Shown piece by piece: positions 6,448-6,614 of a DNA stretch of 6,614 nt (within the stretch, counting starts at the first letter, position 1; every line of letters starts with the position of its first letter). The stretch spans positions 1 through 6,614 of the forward strand of contig NZ_LSJA01000249.1 of assembly GCF_001556515.1 (NCBI RefSeq). The letters run 5' to 3'. Origin of the DNA: Caulobacter sp. CCH9-E1. GTDB lineage: Bacteria > Pseudomonadota > Alphaproteobacteria > Caulobacterales > Caulobacteraceae. The notes under the pieces are model-generated. The model was not told where the DNA came from, did not search any database, and saw nothing but the letters and a program-made list of their open reading frames with translations. The translations under genes were made by a program, and so were the position numbers.

Positions 6448-6474
6448 CTAGAAGGCTCTAGGCGCTGAGCGCCT
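6448..6474. terminator. Hairpins between the convergent small ORF and the minus-strand gene
   Basis: CTAGA (6448-6452) and TCTAG (6457-6461) form a five-pair stem with loop AGGC. It overlaps a second perfect repeat, AGGCGC (6460-6465) and GCGCCT (6469-6474), with loop TGA. Only 12 bases separate the two convergent stop codons, so these are candidates for a shared bidirectional transcription end. Neither has a clear T-tract, and part of the sequence codes for the end of the minus-strand protein. Confidence 0.3.
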
Positions 6475-6614
6475 CAGGCGCGCGGGGACTGGCTGGCGTC
6501 AGGTCCTGTCGCGCCTGGATCGGGAAAGCGGCCAGGAACTGATCCAGGAACGCCCAGGTCGCCGCGTCGTGATCAAGGTGATGGGTCAACAGGCCCATCG
6601 GCTCGTCCCAATTT
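6458..6614 (-). CDS. C-terminal end of a probable polysaccharide deacetylase-like protein (5' part outside window)
   Basis: The minus-strand frame enters from the right edge and ends at TAG (6458-6460), giving 51 visible residues. The readable part begins NWDEPMGLLTHHLDHD and continues to AATWAFLDQFLAAF, followed by a proline/alanine-rich tail ending EALSA. The phrase EPxGLLTHHLxHDxxxWxFL matches my recollection of the C-terminal region of alphaproteobacterial polysaccharide deacetylase-family (NodB-like) proteins, which remove acetyl groups from sugars. The catalytic motifs would lie outside the window, so the function is tentative; that it is a real gene end is supported by codon bias and the convergent layout. 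Confidence 0.55.
   Translation of the reverse strand, partial: NWDEPMGLLTHHLDHDAATWAFLDQFLAAFPIQARQDLTPASPRAPEALSA

Overview
The window is G+C-rich and densely packed, with strongly G/C-biased third codon positions. It most resembles a chromosomal segment of a Caulobacter-type alphaproteobacterium (Caulobacter, Phenylobacterium or a relative). This placement rests on the style of the TonB-dependent receptor, codon use and promoter-like elements close to the Caulobacter housekeeping consensus. It is inferred from the sequence alone, without any database search.

Layout from left to right. Positions 1-1833 (minus strand) hold most of an M28-family zinc peptidase with an N-terminal membrane anchor and a long multi-spanning C-terminal membrane region; its 3' end lies outside the window. 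Positions 1834-2016 are an intergenic gap with two hairpins, the distal one followed by a T-run, which probably end transcription of the next gene. Positions 2017-4533 (minus) are a complete TonB-dependent outer-membrane receptor of 838 residues. Positions 4534-4780 are a divergent promoter region with a perfect 16-bp palindrome, an 8-bp direct repeat and two tentative promoters. Positions 4781-6229 (plus) encode a SelO/YdiU pseudokinase-fold protein adenylyltransferase with an intact catalytic core but a non-canonical C-terminus. Positions 6230-6319 hold inverted repeats and a GGAAC element. A 41-codon membrane or secreted small ORF with a good Shine-Dalgarno follows at 6320-6445. The end of a convergent minus-strand gene, probably a polysaccharide deacetylase-like protein, lies at 6458-6614.

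The genes do not form one obvious pathway. The receptor imports an unknown ligand across the outer membrane and appears to be separately transcribed and possibly repressed through the palindrome. The peptidase lies downstream on the same strand, but beyond terminator-like hairpins. SelO is divergently transcribed and, by family knowledge, AMPylates proteins in redox stress. I see no mobile element, CRISPR array, tRNA, rRNA or clear new multi-gene system. The items most worth following up are the palindromic operator, the unannotated small ORF, the divergent SelO C-terminus with its apparently leaderless start, and the ERMP1-like architecture of the peptidase.
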